From the NCBI GenBank assembly GCA_001464615.1, contig LNFI01000038.1, positions 1 to 64,000 of the forward strand: a stretch of DNA of 64,000 nucleotides. The letters are read 5' to 3'. This document shows, one piece after another, positions 52,465-62,340 of this stretch. A program made the translations under genes and the position numbers. Each line of letters starts with the position of its first letter. Position 1 is the stretch's first letter. The DNA comes from Sphingomonadales bacterium Ga0077557 (GTDB lineage: Bacteria > Pseudomonadota > Alphaproteobacteria > Sphingomonadales > Sphingomonadaceae). The notes beneath the pieces are model-generated. The model saw only the letters and a list, made by a program, of their open reading frames with translations. It did not search any database and had not been told where the DNA came from.

Positions 52465-52878
52465 TCAGTCGGTCTCGGCGGATCGGGTGAACTCGACTAG
52501 ATCCCATAGATTCCCGTAAAGATCGGCAAACACCGCAACCGTCCCGTAATCATGGGTGGCGGGCGGGCGGACCCACTTTACTCCAGCGGCAGTAAAGGCA
52601 GCATAGTCGCGCGCGAAATCATCGGTGGCGAGGAACAGGAAGACGCGGCCGCCGGATTGGTTGCCAATGGCCGCCACTTGTTCGGGCGAGGTGGCGCGGG
52701 CGAGGAGGATGGTGGTGGCGTTATCGGGCGCGCCGGGCGGGCGGATGGTGACCCATCTTTTGTCCTGTTCGGGCTGGTATGTGTCCTCCACCAGCGTGAA
52801 GCCGAGCTTGGCCGTGTAAAAGGCAAGCGCTTCGTCATAATCGCGGACGATAAGGGCGACATGGGCAAGACGGGGCAT
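52465..52878 (-). CDS. VOC family (glyoxalase/bleomycin resistance-like) protein
   Basis: HVALIVRDYDEALAFYTAKLGFTLVEDT...DLYGNLWDLVEF. Confidence 0.92.
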   Translation of the reverse strand: MPRLAHVALIVRDYDEALAFYTAKLGFTLVEDTYQPEQDKRWVTIRPPGAPDNATTILLARATSPEQVAAIGNQSGGRVFLFLATDDFARDYAAFTAAGVKWVRPPATHDYGTVAVFADLYGNLWDLVEFTRSAETD

Positions 52879-52903
52879 GGCCAGCCTATAGCGCGACCTA
52901 GCG

Positions 52904-53755
52904 CTATTTGGCGATCACCCAGCGGCCATCGCGAAACCGATAAAGATGGGGCGAGATGCAGCGTTCCTGCGCCGCGCAATCATCGACCACCGCCTGTTTG
53001 AGGTCTTCCAAAGCGGGTCCATCCGGCACCTGCCCGACGAAGACGATATGATCAGCCACGACGGTCATGAACAGGGTTGGTCCCACCCGGGCAGCGAGTT
53101 TCTCCCATGCCGGCAGGTCGATCAGCAGGCTCGCGAGATGGTGCTGCTCCGGATAGCTAACCGCCGCTTTCCGCAGCGCGGCAGGCTTGGGCAGCGGCGG
53201 GAGGATCGCGCGGGTCTGCGCCTCGGCAAGCGCCCAGGCCTGATCCGGGGTGAGACCGAGCTTCCTGAGCGCGACGTCGCCGATCAGCGCGACCGTGTCC
53301 TCGCCATCGGCGGCGAGCACCGCGTAAAGATCGTCGCCGATCGGGCGATATTTCGCGACCTCGCCCTTCTCCGGAGATTTCGCGCCATAGGCATCAATAT
53401 AATCCAGATACGCGCGGTCACGAACGACCAGGCGCAGGCTGGCGGGGGTGGGATCGGGATGGGGTCGCGACATTTTCATAACGAAATCGGCCTTCGATGC
53501 CGCGCAATCGGCAGCGCTGGCGGCGCGGCAATAGCCGACCAGCGTGTCCAGGTTGAACGCCCCTTCGGTCCCGTCGGCGCGCTTGAAAAGGATGGTGAGC
53601 GGCTGATCCGGATCGGCGGTGAGCCTTGCACCCGGCATCGCTTTGGCAAAGCGCGCCATCATGTCTGCGCGAAAACCGCGGGGCCGGGCCGCCGCAACGG
53701 CGGCGCAAGCGGCGCCAAGCGCCAACAGGGCCAACACGAAGACCAACACGCGCAT
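52904..53755 (-). CDS. secreted/membrane hypothetical protein, possibly DUF1444-like
   Basis: Signal-like N-term MRVLVFVLALLALGAACAAVAAA; LRLVVRDRAYLDYI...LGLTPDQAWALAEAQTRAILPPLPK. Confidence 0.6.
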   Translation of the reverse strand: MRVLVFVLALLALGAACAAVAAARPRGFRADMMARFAKAMPGARLTADPDQPLTILFKRADGTEGAFNLDTLVGYCRAASAADCAASKADFVMKMSRPHPDPTPASLRLVVRDRAYLDYIDAYGAKSPEKGEVAKYRPIGDDLYAVLAADGEDTVALIGDVALRKLGLTPDQAWALAEAQTRAILPPLPKPAALRKAAVSYPEQHHLASLLIDLPAWEKLAARVGPTLFMTVVADHIVFVGQVPDGPALEDLKQAVVDDCAAQERCISPHLYRFRDGRWVIAK

Positions 53756-53884
53756 GATAACCCCCTGAATCGCCTTCGAAACTATATAGTTTTGCGGCAT
53801 CCACACAAGCGATCGGCGGGGCGACTGCACCAGATCGGCGGCGTTAGCCTTGACTTTGGACAAAACATTGTCCAATTAGTCCTC

Positions 53885-54139
53885 ATGCAAGCTGTATCCT
53901 ATTCCGAAGCGCGCGAGAATTTGAAGGCGATGATCGACAAGGTCGTCGCCGACCGCGCGCCGATTGCCATCACCCGCCAGCGCGGTGAGGGGGCAGTGCT
54001 GGTATCGGAAAGTGAATGGGCGTCGATCGAAGAGACGCTGTATTTGTTGTCATCACCCGCGAATGCGAAACGGCTGATGGACGGCATCGCCAGGCTCGAC
54101 GCGGGTGAAGGCGAGGAGCACGAGCTGATCCAGCCGTGA
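53885..54139 (+). CDS. type II antitoxin, YefM/Phd family
   Basis: MQAVSYSEARENLKAMIDKVVADRAPIAITRQRGEGAVLVSESEWASIEETLYLLSSPANAKRL. Confidence 0.93.
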   Translation: MQAVSYSEARENLKAMIDKVVADRAPIAITRQRGEGAVLVSESEWASIEETLYLLSSPANAKRLMDGIARLDAGEGEEHELIQP

Positions 54140-54402
54140 AGCTGGCGTTCGACCGCGATGCCTGGGCGGAATATCTCGCCTGGCAAGCGGAAGACCCGAA
54201 GATCGTCGAACGCATCAACCTGCTGATCGGCGAATGCCTGCGCCACCCGTTCACCGGCATCGGTAGGCCAGAGCCGCTCAAGCGCAACCTGGCGGGATGG
54301 TGGTCCCGGCGGATCAATCACGAGCATCGACTGGTGTATAGGGTGATCGGGGCGGGGGAGGCGCAGACTTTAGAAGTGCTGAGCTGCCGGTATCATTATT
54401 GA
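54136..54402 (+). CDS. type II toxin, YoeB family
   Basis: AWAEYLAWQAEDPKIVERINLLIGECLRHPFTGIGRPEPLKRNLAGWWSRRINHEHRLVYRV; 4-nt overlap with the antitoxin. Confidence 0.95.
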   Translation: MKLAFDRDAWAEYLAWQAEDPKIVERINLLIGECLRHPFTGIGRPEPLKRNLAGWWSRRINHEHRLVYRVIGAGEAQTLEVLSCRYHY

Positions 54403-54470
54403 AGGCGGTGTTGCCCGGCGCGGTCGATCAGCACTTTGCGGTTTGCGCGCGCGCGCGATAGTAGCGCGCC

Positions 54471-54983
54471 ATGCGCAACTCGACTTACCGCACCCGCCTC
54501 CGCGCGTTCCAGGCCATGCGCGGCGACGATCCGCCGCCGGGCTTCATCGCCGATCTAGAATTTCTGGAGAATCGCGATCTTGATCTGTCGGTGCGGATCG
54601 GCGGGATGCTGGCGTTCAACGCGCTGATGGTGACGATCGGCACGCACCCGATTTCGGCGAGTCCCGGCGCGCCGCTCAGCGTCGATGCCGCGACTCAGCC
54701 GTGGCTGACGATCGCCAGCCTGATCGGCCTGGCGCCGCTGATTGCCTCAAGCGCTTTGTGCCTGCGCGCGCTGCTGCTGGGCGAGGAATTCGATACCGAC
54801 GGGCTGGAGAGCGACGGCGATGACGGCCCGGCCAAGCTGCAACGCCGCCTGTTCGCGGCCTTCGTCCATTCGATCGACGCGCAAGGCCGCCTGCTGCGGC
54901 AAGCCGTGGTGACGACGCTGGTTGGGGGCACGATGACGCTGGTGGTGTGGGCGGCGATATTGGGGGAGAAGATGGGACGGTAG
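54471..54983 (+). CDS. hypothetical multi-TM protein
   Basis: 170 aa, hydrophobic segments at ALMVTIGTHPI, WLTIASLIGLAPLIASSALCLRALLLG and TTLVGGTMTLVVWAAIL. Confidence 0.6.
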   Translation: MRNSTYRTRLRAFQAMRGDDPPPGFIADLEFLENRDLDLSVRIGGMLAFNALMVTIGTHPISASPGAPLSVDAATQPWLTIASLIGLAPLIASSALCLRALLLGEEFDTDGLESDGDDGPAKLQRRLFAAFVHSIDAQGRLLRQAVVTTLVGGTMTLVVWAAILGEKMGR

Positions 54984-55032
54984 CGAAGGCGCCTCGTTGC
55001 CAAACTTAGCGCAGAATCGTATAAGCGCCCCT

Positions 55033-55295
55033 ATGGCACAGATGAACATCTCCATCCCCGAAGCCCTGAAAAGCGGGCCGAGGCCCGCGTCGCTGAGGGC
55101 AGCTACAGCAGCACCAGTGATTATGTCCGCGATCTGGTGCGGCGAGACCGGGACTATGCAGAGAAACTGAAGGCGTTGCAGGCGGCGATCGATGTCGGTC
55201 GGGCATCGGGGGTGAGTGACCGCGATCCGTTCGAGTATCTCGAAGAACTGCGCGCCGGGCTGCGTGCGCAAACCCCGAGCGCCGATGCGGCTTGA
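55033..55295 (+). pseudogene. ParD-family antitoxin disrupted by an apparent 1-nt deletion
   Basis: MAQMNISIPEALKS|, then in another frame ..AEARVAEGSYSSTSDYVRDLVRRDRDYAEKLKALQAAIDVGRASG; length 263 nt (3n-1). Confidence 0.8.
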
Positions 55296-55571
55296 ACTAA
55301 GTCGCCAGGCGGAAATCGATCTGGCGGATATCCAGGATTACAGCGTCGAGCAATTCGAGCTCGCGCGCGCGATCACCTATCTCGATGCGATCGAGACGGC
55401 GTTTCGCCGGATCATGGACTATCCGGAAATTGGCGGGGTGCAGGGAAGATCGAGCCGCCTGTCCGGTCGCTCGCCTGCCACCCGCATCGGATTTTCTACG
55501 TGATTGAGGAGGATGCGGTCATCATTCAGCGCATCCTGCATGGCGCTATGGACGTGGATCGGTATCTTTAG
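55285..55571 (+). pseudogene. ParE-family toxin disrupted by an apparent 1-nt deletion
   Basis: MRLELSRQAEIDLADIQDYSVEQFELARAITYLDAIETAFRRIMDYPEIGGVQ| then GKIEPPVRSLACHPHRIFYVIEEDAVIIQRILHGAMDVDRYL* in the next frame; 287 nt (3n-1). Confidence 0.8.
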
Positions 55572-55573
55572 CC

Positions 55574-55773
55574 GGTTTGGCGAAACGGCTGGGCGTATCA
55601 TCAAGACATCGGAAGAGCGCATCGCCCCGCTCGACAACCCGCGCACACTGGGCAGCGCGCTGGCCAGCGAGCAGGCGGGAAAGCGGCGCTGGCAGATCGG
55701 CGATTGAGTGGTGGCGCGGGTGGAGGATGAGCGGATCACGGTGCTGGTGGGGCGGAGGGAGGTTGATCGGTGA
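55574..55773 (+). pseudogene. degenerate RelE-family toxin remnant
   Basis: FGETAGRIIKTSEERIAPLDNPRTLGSALASEQAGKRRWQIGD* then VVARVEDERITVLV..GRREVDR*. Confidence 0.65.
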
Positions 55774-55982
55774 GGGAAAGGAGTTGAGTATTGTGTCCTT
55801 GAAACTGTGGTGCGCATAGTGGGCGGCGGGAGGTCTACTGGTGAGGAGGCTTTAGTTAGGTATAATGTCCACGGAATTCTTATGAATTGGGCGTATTTAG
55901 TGAACTGTCACCGTAATTCCGTAATGCGTTAGTGAATATATATTGATTCCCGGAGATCTCCAATGACGTAATGAAGGGATAG

Positions 55983-56231
55983 TTATTGAGGGCGGCACAT
56001 GGCATTCATTTGTGAGTATGTCGCACAGCATAAACGCTTTTGTTCTAGGCTCAGAACCTTATGCATGCAGGTTTCTAGCGGCGGAGGGGTCGGACCCGGA
56101 TTCGGTTTTGTGCCGGGGTACGGCACGGCTTCTGTCGGACGGGGTCGAATTTCATCGATCTTTTGAGCGATTCCGGAATTCATCGGTATAGCTGGCGCTA
56201 CCAGAACCGCGAGTACGCAAAAAAGCTTCAT
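55983..56231 (-). CDS. small secreted Cys-containing hypothetical protein
   Basis: MKLFCVLAVLVAPAIPMNSGIAQ signal peptide; C-term ETCMHKVLSLEQKRLCCATYSQMNAMCRPQ. Confidence 0.6.
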   Translation of the reverse strand: MKLFCVLAVLVAPAIPMNSGIAQKIDEIRPRPTEAVPYPGTKPNPGPTPPPLETCMHKVLSLEQKRLCCATYSQMNAMCRPQ

Positions 56232-56896
56232 ACGTTTACCGCACAGTTCGGTACGCAAGGTATAGGCCTTTGCGAAACCACCCTTCCCGTATAGGTGTCA
56301 ATCAATATTTCAACACATTGGTTCGGCCCTAATATCAAACGCCGACGTAAACCGCGCCCATCTGGCAAAAAAAGTTGGCATAGAACAGCTTGCGCTAGCA
56401 AAATTCTATTTCCAACTGAAGGCGTAGTCTTCTCAGAGACGCTCGCTGAAGCCGTACCGATAAAAATTCCGTTGAAAGCGCTAGCAAATTGATCAGGTTT
56501 TACATCAAATTGCCCTTTAAGATCAGAAAGGTCGATGAATCCTTGTACAATTCGACCGTTTGCCCCGCGCATGGTTACAGCAATATCTCCTGTCTCTGGG
56601 CAAATCGTAGCGTCAATCTTTCGACCACGGTCACTTGGATGCCAAATTGCCGAGGTCGGATCAACGGGACATCTGTCATTTTCTTTCCACATTTCCCGCT
56701 GGAACGCGACTGATTGCTCCGAAAGCGTCGTACTGTTGGCATGTTTGAAAACTTGATCGTTAATGGCGGGGACGCCGGTCGTGATCATAAAAGTACCGAG
56801 CGCGGTCGCCGCTGCCACGGCAAACTTTTCTGGAAGGCTTTGCAACCAATTTCCCGATTTATTCTTAATGGGCGGCGATGTTAATTTGGCAGCCAT
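56228..56896 (-). CDS. hypothetical protein with N-terminal TM helix
   Basis: ORF 56228..56929; start probably MAAKLTSPP; TM KFAVAAATALGTFMITTGVPAI; ATGA overlap with the downstream gene. Confidence 0.6.
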   Translation of the reverse strand: MAAKLTSPPIKNKSGNWLQSLPEKFAVAAATALGTFMITTGVPAINDQVFKHANSTTLSEQSVAFQREMWKENDRCPVDPTSAIWHPSDRGRKIDATICPETGDIAVTMRGANGRIVQGFIDLSDLKGQFDVKPDQFASAFNGIFIGTASASVSEKTTPSVGNRILLAQAVLCQLFLPDGRGLRRRLILGPNQCVEILIDTYTGRVVSQRPIPCVPNCAVNV

Positions 56897-57016
56897 ATTT
56901 GGACCCCAGCGACTCAAGATAACTTCCAATGGTAACAGTCCACGGGGAGTGTTGTCGAGATAAAGCCATTGGAGAATTGATATGCAATCAAATTACAATT
57001 TCGGCCAATACAAAAC

Positions 57017-57526
57017 TTAGTCGCGATCCCGGTCCGCCAGTTCGCGATCAAACCAATATTGCTTGTCGCCAAGAATGCGTTTGAGTAGCGGCGGGTCAGC
57101 GAGCGCGTCGACGTGCGGCAATCGGGGCAAATCGTGGCGGGCATAATTGCCGTCGAATGCAATGTCGGTGCAACCGACGCAGAAGTAACAGCCGTCCAGA
57201 TAGACAACAATATCGCCCACCGCGAAGTTTTCGAGCGTTTCGCGCATTCCCGCAGCCCACTCGGCAAATTCAGCCTCGGTAACCATCGTCAGGGCGCGAC
57301 GCTCGGCATCGCGTCGGGCGATTTCGATGAGCGAGAGTTCGGTCTCTCTAACCTCGGCAAAGATGAATGATCTGCTACATTTCGTGCAACCGATCATCCA
57401 GCCACAGCCACACCACGGACAATCGAGTTGCCCAGGCGACATGGCGGGCTCATCCTCGCAGGCACAGAACGAGAGGACGTCGTTGTTGGCCTTGAAGAAG
57501 TATTTGGTTTTTGTCGGTGCCGACAT
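57017..57526 (-). CDS. hypothetical Cys-rich (zinc-ribbon-like) protein
   Basis: CACEDE...CPWCGCGWMIGCTKC...CYFCVGC. Confidence 0.6.
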   Translation of the reverse strand: MSAPTKTKYFFKANNDVLSFCACEDEPAMSPGQLDCPWCGCGWMIGCTKCSRSFIFAEVRETELSLIEIARRDAERRALTMVTEAEFAEWAAGMRETLENFAVGDIVVYLDGCYFCVGCTDIAFDGNYARHDLPRLPHVDALADPPLLKRILGDKQYWFDRELADRDRD

Positions 57527-57568
57527 GTCGCCTACTCCGTTGGCAGGTATATCTCCCCACCCTCAGCC

Positions 57569-57928
57569 TTAAAGCGGGCAATCAATTCCTACATTCCGTT
57601 GATCAGCCCCCACCATCTGCCGCGCCCGCATCAACAAATACAGCGCAAACCCAACCGCCACGCCCGGCACCATGCCGAGCACGATGCAGACCCAGCCATG
57701 CCGGATGCCATGGGTATGCCGCTCTTACAGTATCCATGCCGACAGGATTACCCAGCAGGCAAGCGTGTCGGCGGCATAGCCGCTGGCGTAAGGGTTGACG
57801 AAGCCCGCCGCGAAGGCGCCGATCACGTCGGGGTGAGCGATCAGCGGGGGCGTTACGACCAAGGCGAACACCGCCAGAAAGGCGAGTGCGGCGGCGATGA
57901 TCACCGCCTTGAACACCCCCGCCGCCAT
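57569..57928 (-). pseudogene. DUF2834-like membrane protein interrupted by an in-frame TAA
   Basis: MAAGVFKAVII...YAADTLACWVILSAWIL*ERHTHGIRHGWVCIVLGMVPGVAVGFALYLLMRARQMVGADQRNVGIDCPL*; same frame continues after TAA at 57725-57727. Confidence 0.7.
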
Positions 57929-57931
57929 TGG

Positions 57932-59815
<1,884 letters not shown>

Positions 59816-59884
59816 TCAATTCGCTCCAAGCTATCGAAGGAGCTACGAACGATTGCGCCGATCAACAGGATCGGTCTCGCGCGC

Positions 59885-59980
59885 CACTTCCTCCGCCGGT
59901 GTCAGCCGGATCAGGTTCAGCGGGTCGGAGGCTGCCGCCTCCCTCTCAAGCGCAGCCAACAGCGCTTCCCCGGGGATATG
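59885..59980 (-). ncRNA. TPP riboswitch (THI element) upstream of thiC
   Basis: Minus strand: GGGGAAGCGC...GCGCTTGAGAGGG...GACCCGCTGAACCTGATCCGGCTGACACCGGCGGAGGAA. Confidence 0.92.
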
Positions 59981-60090
59981 GCGAGGATAGTGCGAAGAAA
60001 TGAGATAGTCCAGCACGTGATCGCGCTCGACAAAATCGTAACAGGGTAACAAGATAGCAATTGTCGAAAAGCATTTTCCATGGAGGTGAT

Positions 60091-60999
60091 ATGATCGCTC
60101 GCCCGCAGTGGTCTGCCGCCCTGTCCGTGATCTCAATGGCGATGGTCATGGCGTCGCCAGTCTCGGGCCGGTCTGCGCCTGCGCAAACCGCCCTCCCTGG
60201 CCCGGCCAGCACCACCAGCACCGACGGCAATGACATCGTGGTCGAGGGTTCACGCAAAACCCTGCGAAACATGCTGAAACAGACGCTGGATAACGGCCCA
60301 CAAAACCAACTAGCCCGGTATGCGGACGGGTTTTGCCCGCGCGTTGATGGCTTTCCCGAAGAATGGTCGCCGATTATCGAAACGGTCGTGCGCAACAATG
60401 CGGCCGAGGCTGGGGTGCAGGTGAAGAATGCCGGATGCCGGCCCAATGCGCTGATCCTCTTCACAGACCATCCGCAGCAATTGATGGTTGATCTCGACAA
60501 GGCTAGCCCCTCGCTTTTGGCTCATTTGTCGGCGGGGCAGCGGCAATTGCTCTTGGGCAAGAAGCGCGCCGTCTATTCCTCTCGGGTCGTCCAGCAGGTC
60601 GATCGCGAGGGCAATGCCATTAGCGACGGCATCTCCCGCAGTTTCGGAGCGACCCGGATATCGGCCAATGTCCGATCGGATATCCTGCTCTCGGTCGTCG
60701 TCATCGATATCAACCAATCGCCCGGTAAATCGCTGCGCCAGCTCGCGGATTTTGCGACAATGCACCTGCTGCTCAACCTCACGGTCAAAACACTGGACGA
60801 AGCGAACCCTTCTTCGGTCCTGTCGTTATTCATGCCACATGAAGGGATGGCAGTGCCGCAACGATTGTCTTTGATCGATCGCGCGACGCTCCACGGCCTC
60901 TATGTTCCCCGCAGCAACAACTTTACCGCACAAGAACAGCGTGAACGGATCATCGGCACCATCAAGAAGGGCTATCGCGCAATCGCGGCGGCGGAGTGA
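60091..60999 (+). CDS. secreted hypothetical protein, tandem copy 1
   Basis: GGAGGTG SD then ATG; signal peptide; GNDIVVEGSRKTLRNMLKQTLDN...; paralogous to 61327..62241. Confidence 0.8.
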   Translation: MIARPQWSAALSVISMAMVMASPVSGRSAPAQTALPGPASTTSTDGNDIVVEGSRKTLRNMLKQTLDNGPQNQLARYADGFCPRVDGFPEEWSPIIETVVRNNAAEAGVQVKNAGCRPNALILFTDHPQQLMVDLDKASPSLLAHLSAGQRQLLLGKKRAVYSSRVVQQVDREGNAISDGISRSFGATRISANVRSDILLSVVVIDINQSPGKSLRQLADFATMHLLLNLTVKTLDEANPSSVLSLFMPHEGMAVPQRLSLIDRATLHGLYVPRSNNFTAQEQRERIIGTIKKGYRAIAAAE

Positions 61000-61098
61000 A
61001 GCAGCGGCGCTGCGCTGCTAAATACCGCAAAATAGCGCTTGGATTTCCGTTGACCTAAATTCTATTCCAGGCGTGCCGCGAGCCCCCGGAACCAAAGA

Positions 61099-61187
61099 TC
61101 AGAAAGTATAGCCGAGCCCGATGGCGCAATAGACTTGATTGGGATTGCCAGCGACGCTCGTCAACGGCGATCGCACGAAATCTCCCC
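61099..61187 (-). pseudogene. 3'-terminal fragment of a mipA-like gene left at the tandem duplication junction
   Basis: Encodes ...RSPLTSVAGNPNQVYCAIGLGYTF*, nearly identical to the C-terminus of the mipA gene at 62341. Confidence 0.85.
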
Positions 61188-61215
61188 GCAGCCAACAGCA
61201 CTTCCCGGGGGATAT
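61186..61215 (-). repeat. truncated 5' fragment of the thiC TPP riboswitch at the duplication junction
   Basis: cgcagccaacagcacttcccgggggatat vs riboswitch cgcagccaacagcgcttccccggggatat at about 59951. Confidence 0.75.
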
Positions 61216-61326
61216 TGGGCGGATAGTGCGAAGAAATGAGATGGTCCAGCACGCGACCGCGCTCGACAAAATCCCACCAAGGCAACAAGATAGCAATTGT
61301 CGAAAAGCATTTTCCATCGAGGTGAT

Positions 61327-62241
61327 ATGATCGCTCGCCCGCATTGGTCTGCCGCCCTGTCCGTGATCTCGATGGCGATGGTCATGGCGTCGCCACTCTC
61401 GGGCCGGTCTGCGCCTGCGCAAACCGCCCTCCCCGGCCCGGCCAGCACCACCAGCACCGACGGCAATGACATCGTGGTCGAGGGTTCACGCAAAACGCTG
61501 CGGCACACCCTGAAACAGACGCTGGATACCGGGCCACAAAGCCAGCTGGCCCGATATGAAGACGGGTTTTGCCCGCGCGTTGATGGCTTTCCCGAAGAAT
61601 GGTCGCCGATTATCGAGGAGATTGTGCGCAACAATGCGGCAGAGGCTGGGGTGCTCGTGAAGCGACCGGGCTGCCGGCCCAATGCGTTGATCGTCTTCAC
61701 CGACCAGCCACAGCAGTTGATGGCCATCTTTGAAAAGGCCAACCCCTCCCTGTCGGCCCATTTGTCGCCAGCCCAGCGGCAATTGCTGCTGGGCAAAAAG
61801 CGCGCCGCCTATTCCGCTCGGGTCGTCCAGCAACTTGATCGCGAAGGCAATGGCTATGATTTTTTCTCAAACACCATTCGCAATGCCAAAGCGACCCGAC
61901 TATCGACCAATTTCCGATCGGATATCCGGCTGTCGGTTGTCGTGATCGATATCAACCAAACGCCCGGTAAAACACTGCGTCAGCTCGCCGATTTTGCGAC
62001 GATGCACTTGCTGCTCAACCTCTCGGTTAAAACCCTGGATGAGACGAACCCTTCCTCGGTCCTGTCGCTGTTCATGCCGCATGACGGGGTGGCGGTGCCG
62101 GCACAACTCTCTTTAGTCGATCGGGCGACGATCGAGGGTCTTTATGTTCCCGCCAGAAACAATTTTACCGCAGATAACCAGCGCGAACGGATCCTCGGGC
62201 ACATCACCAAGGAATTTCGCGCAATCGCGGCGGGGAAGTGA
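61327..62241 (+). CDS. secreted hypothetical protein, tandem copy 2
   Basis: Highly similar to 60091..60999 along full length; 2 codons longer. Confidence 0.8.
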   Translation: MIARPHWSAALSVISMAMVMASPLSGRSAPAQTALPGPASTTSTDGNDIVVEGSRKTLRHTLKQTLDTGPQSQLARYEDGFCPRVDGFPEEWSPIIEEIVRNNAAEAGVLVKRPGCRPNALIVFTDQPQQLMAIFEKANPSLSAHLSPAQRQLLLGKKRAAYSARVVQQLDREGNGYDFFSNTIRNAKATRLSTNFRSDIRLSVVVIDINQTPGKTLRQLADFATMHLLLNLSVKTLDETNPSSVLSLFMPHDGVAVPAQLSLVDRATIEGLYVPARNNFTADNQRERILGHITKEFRAIAAGK

Positions 62242-62340
62242 AGCGACCGCGCGGCGCTATTGAATACCGCAGAATAGCGCACGAATTTCCGTTGGCCTAA
62301 ATTCTATTCCAGTCGTGTCCGGCGCGCCCGGAACCGCCAA

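Noticed and set aside
54440-54470. GCGCGCGCGCGCG run before the 170-aa membrane protein
   Set aside because: Simple dinucleotide run in GC-rich DNA; no further evidence of function.
59843-60136. 97-aa minus-strand ORF upstream of thiC
   Set aside because: It is the TPP riboswitch read as protein (SDPLNLIRLTPAEEV).
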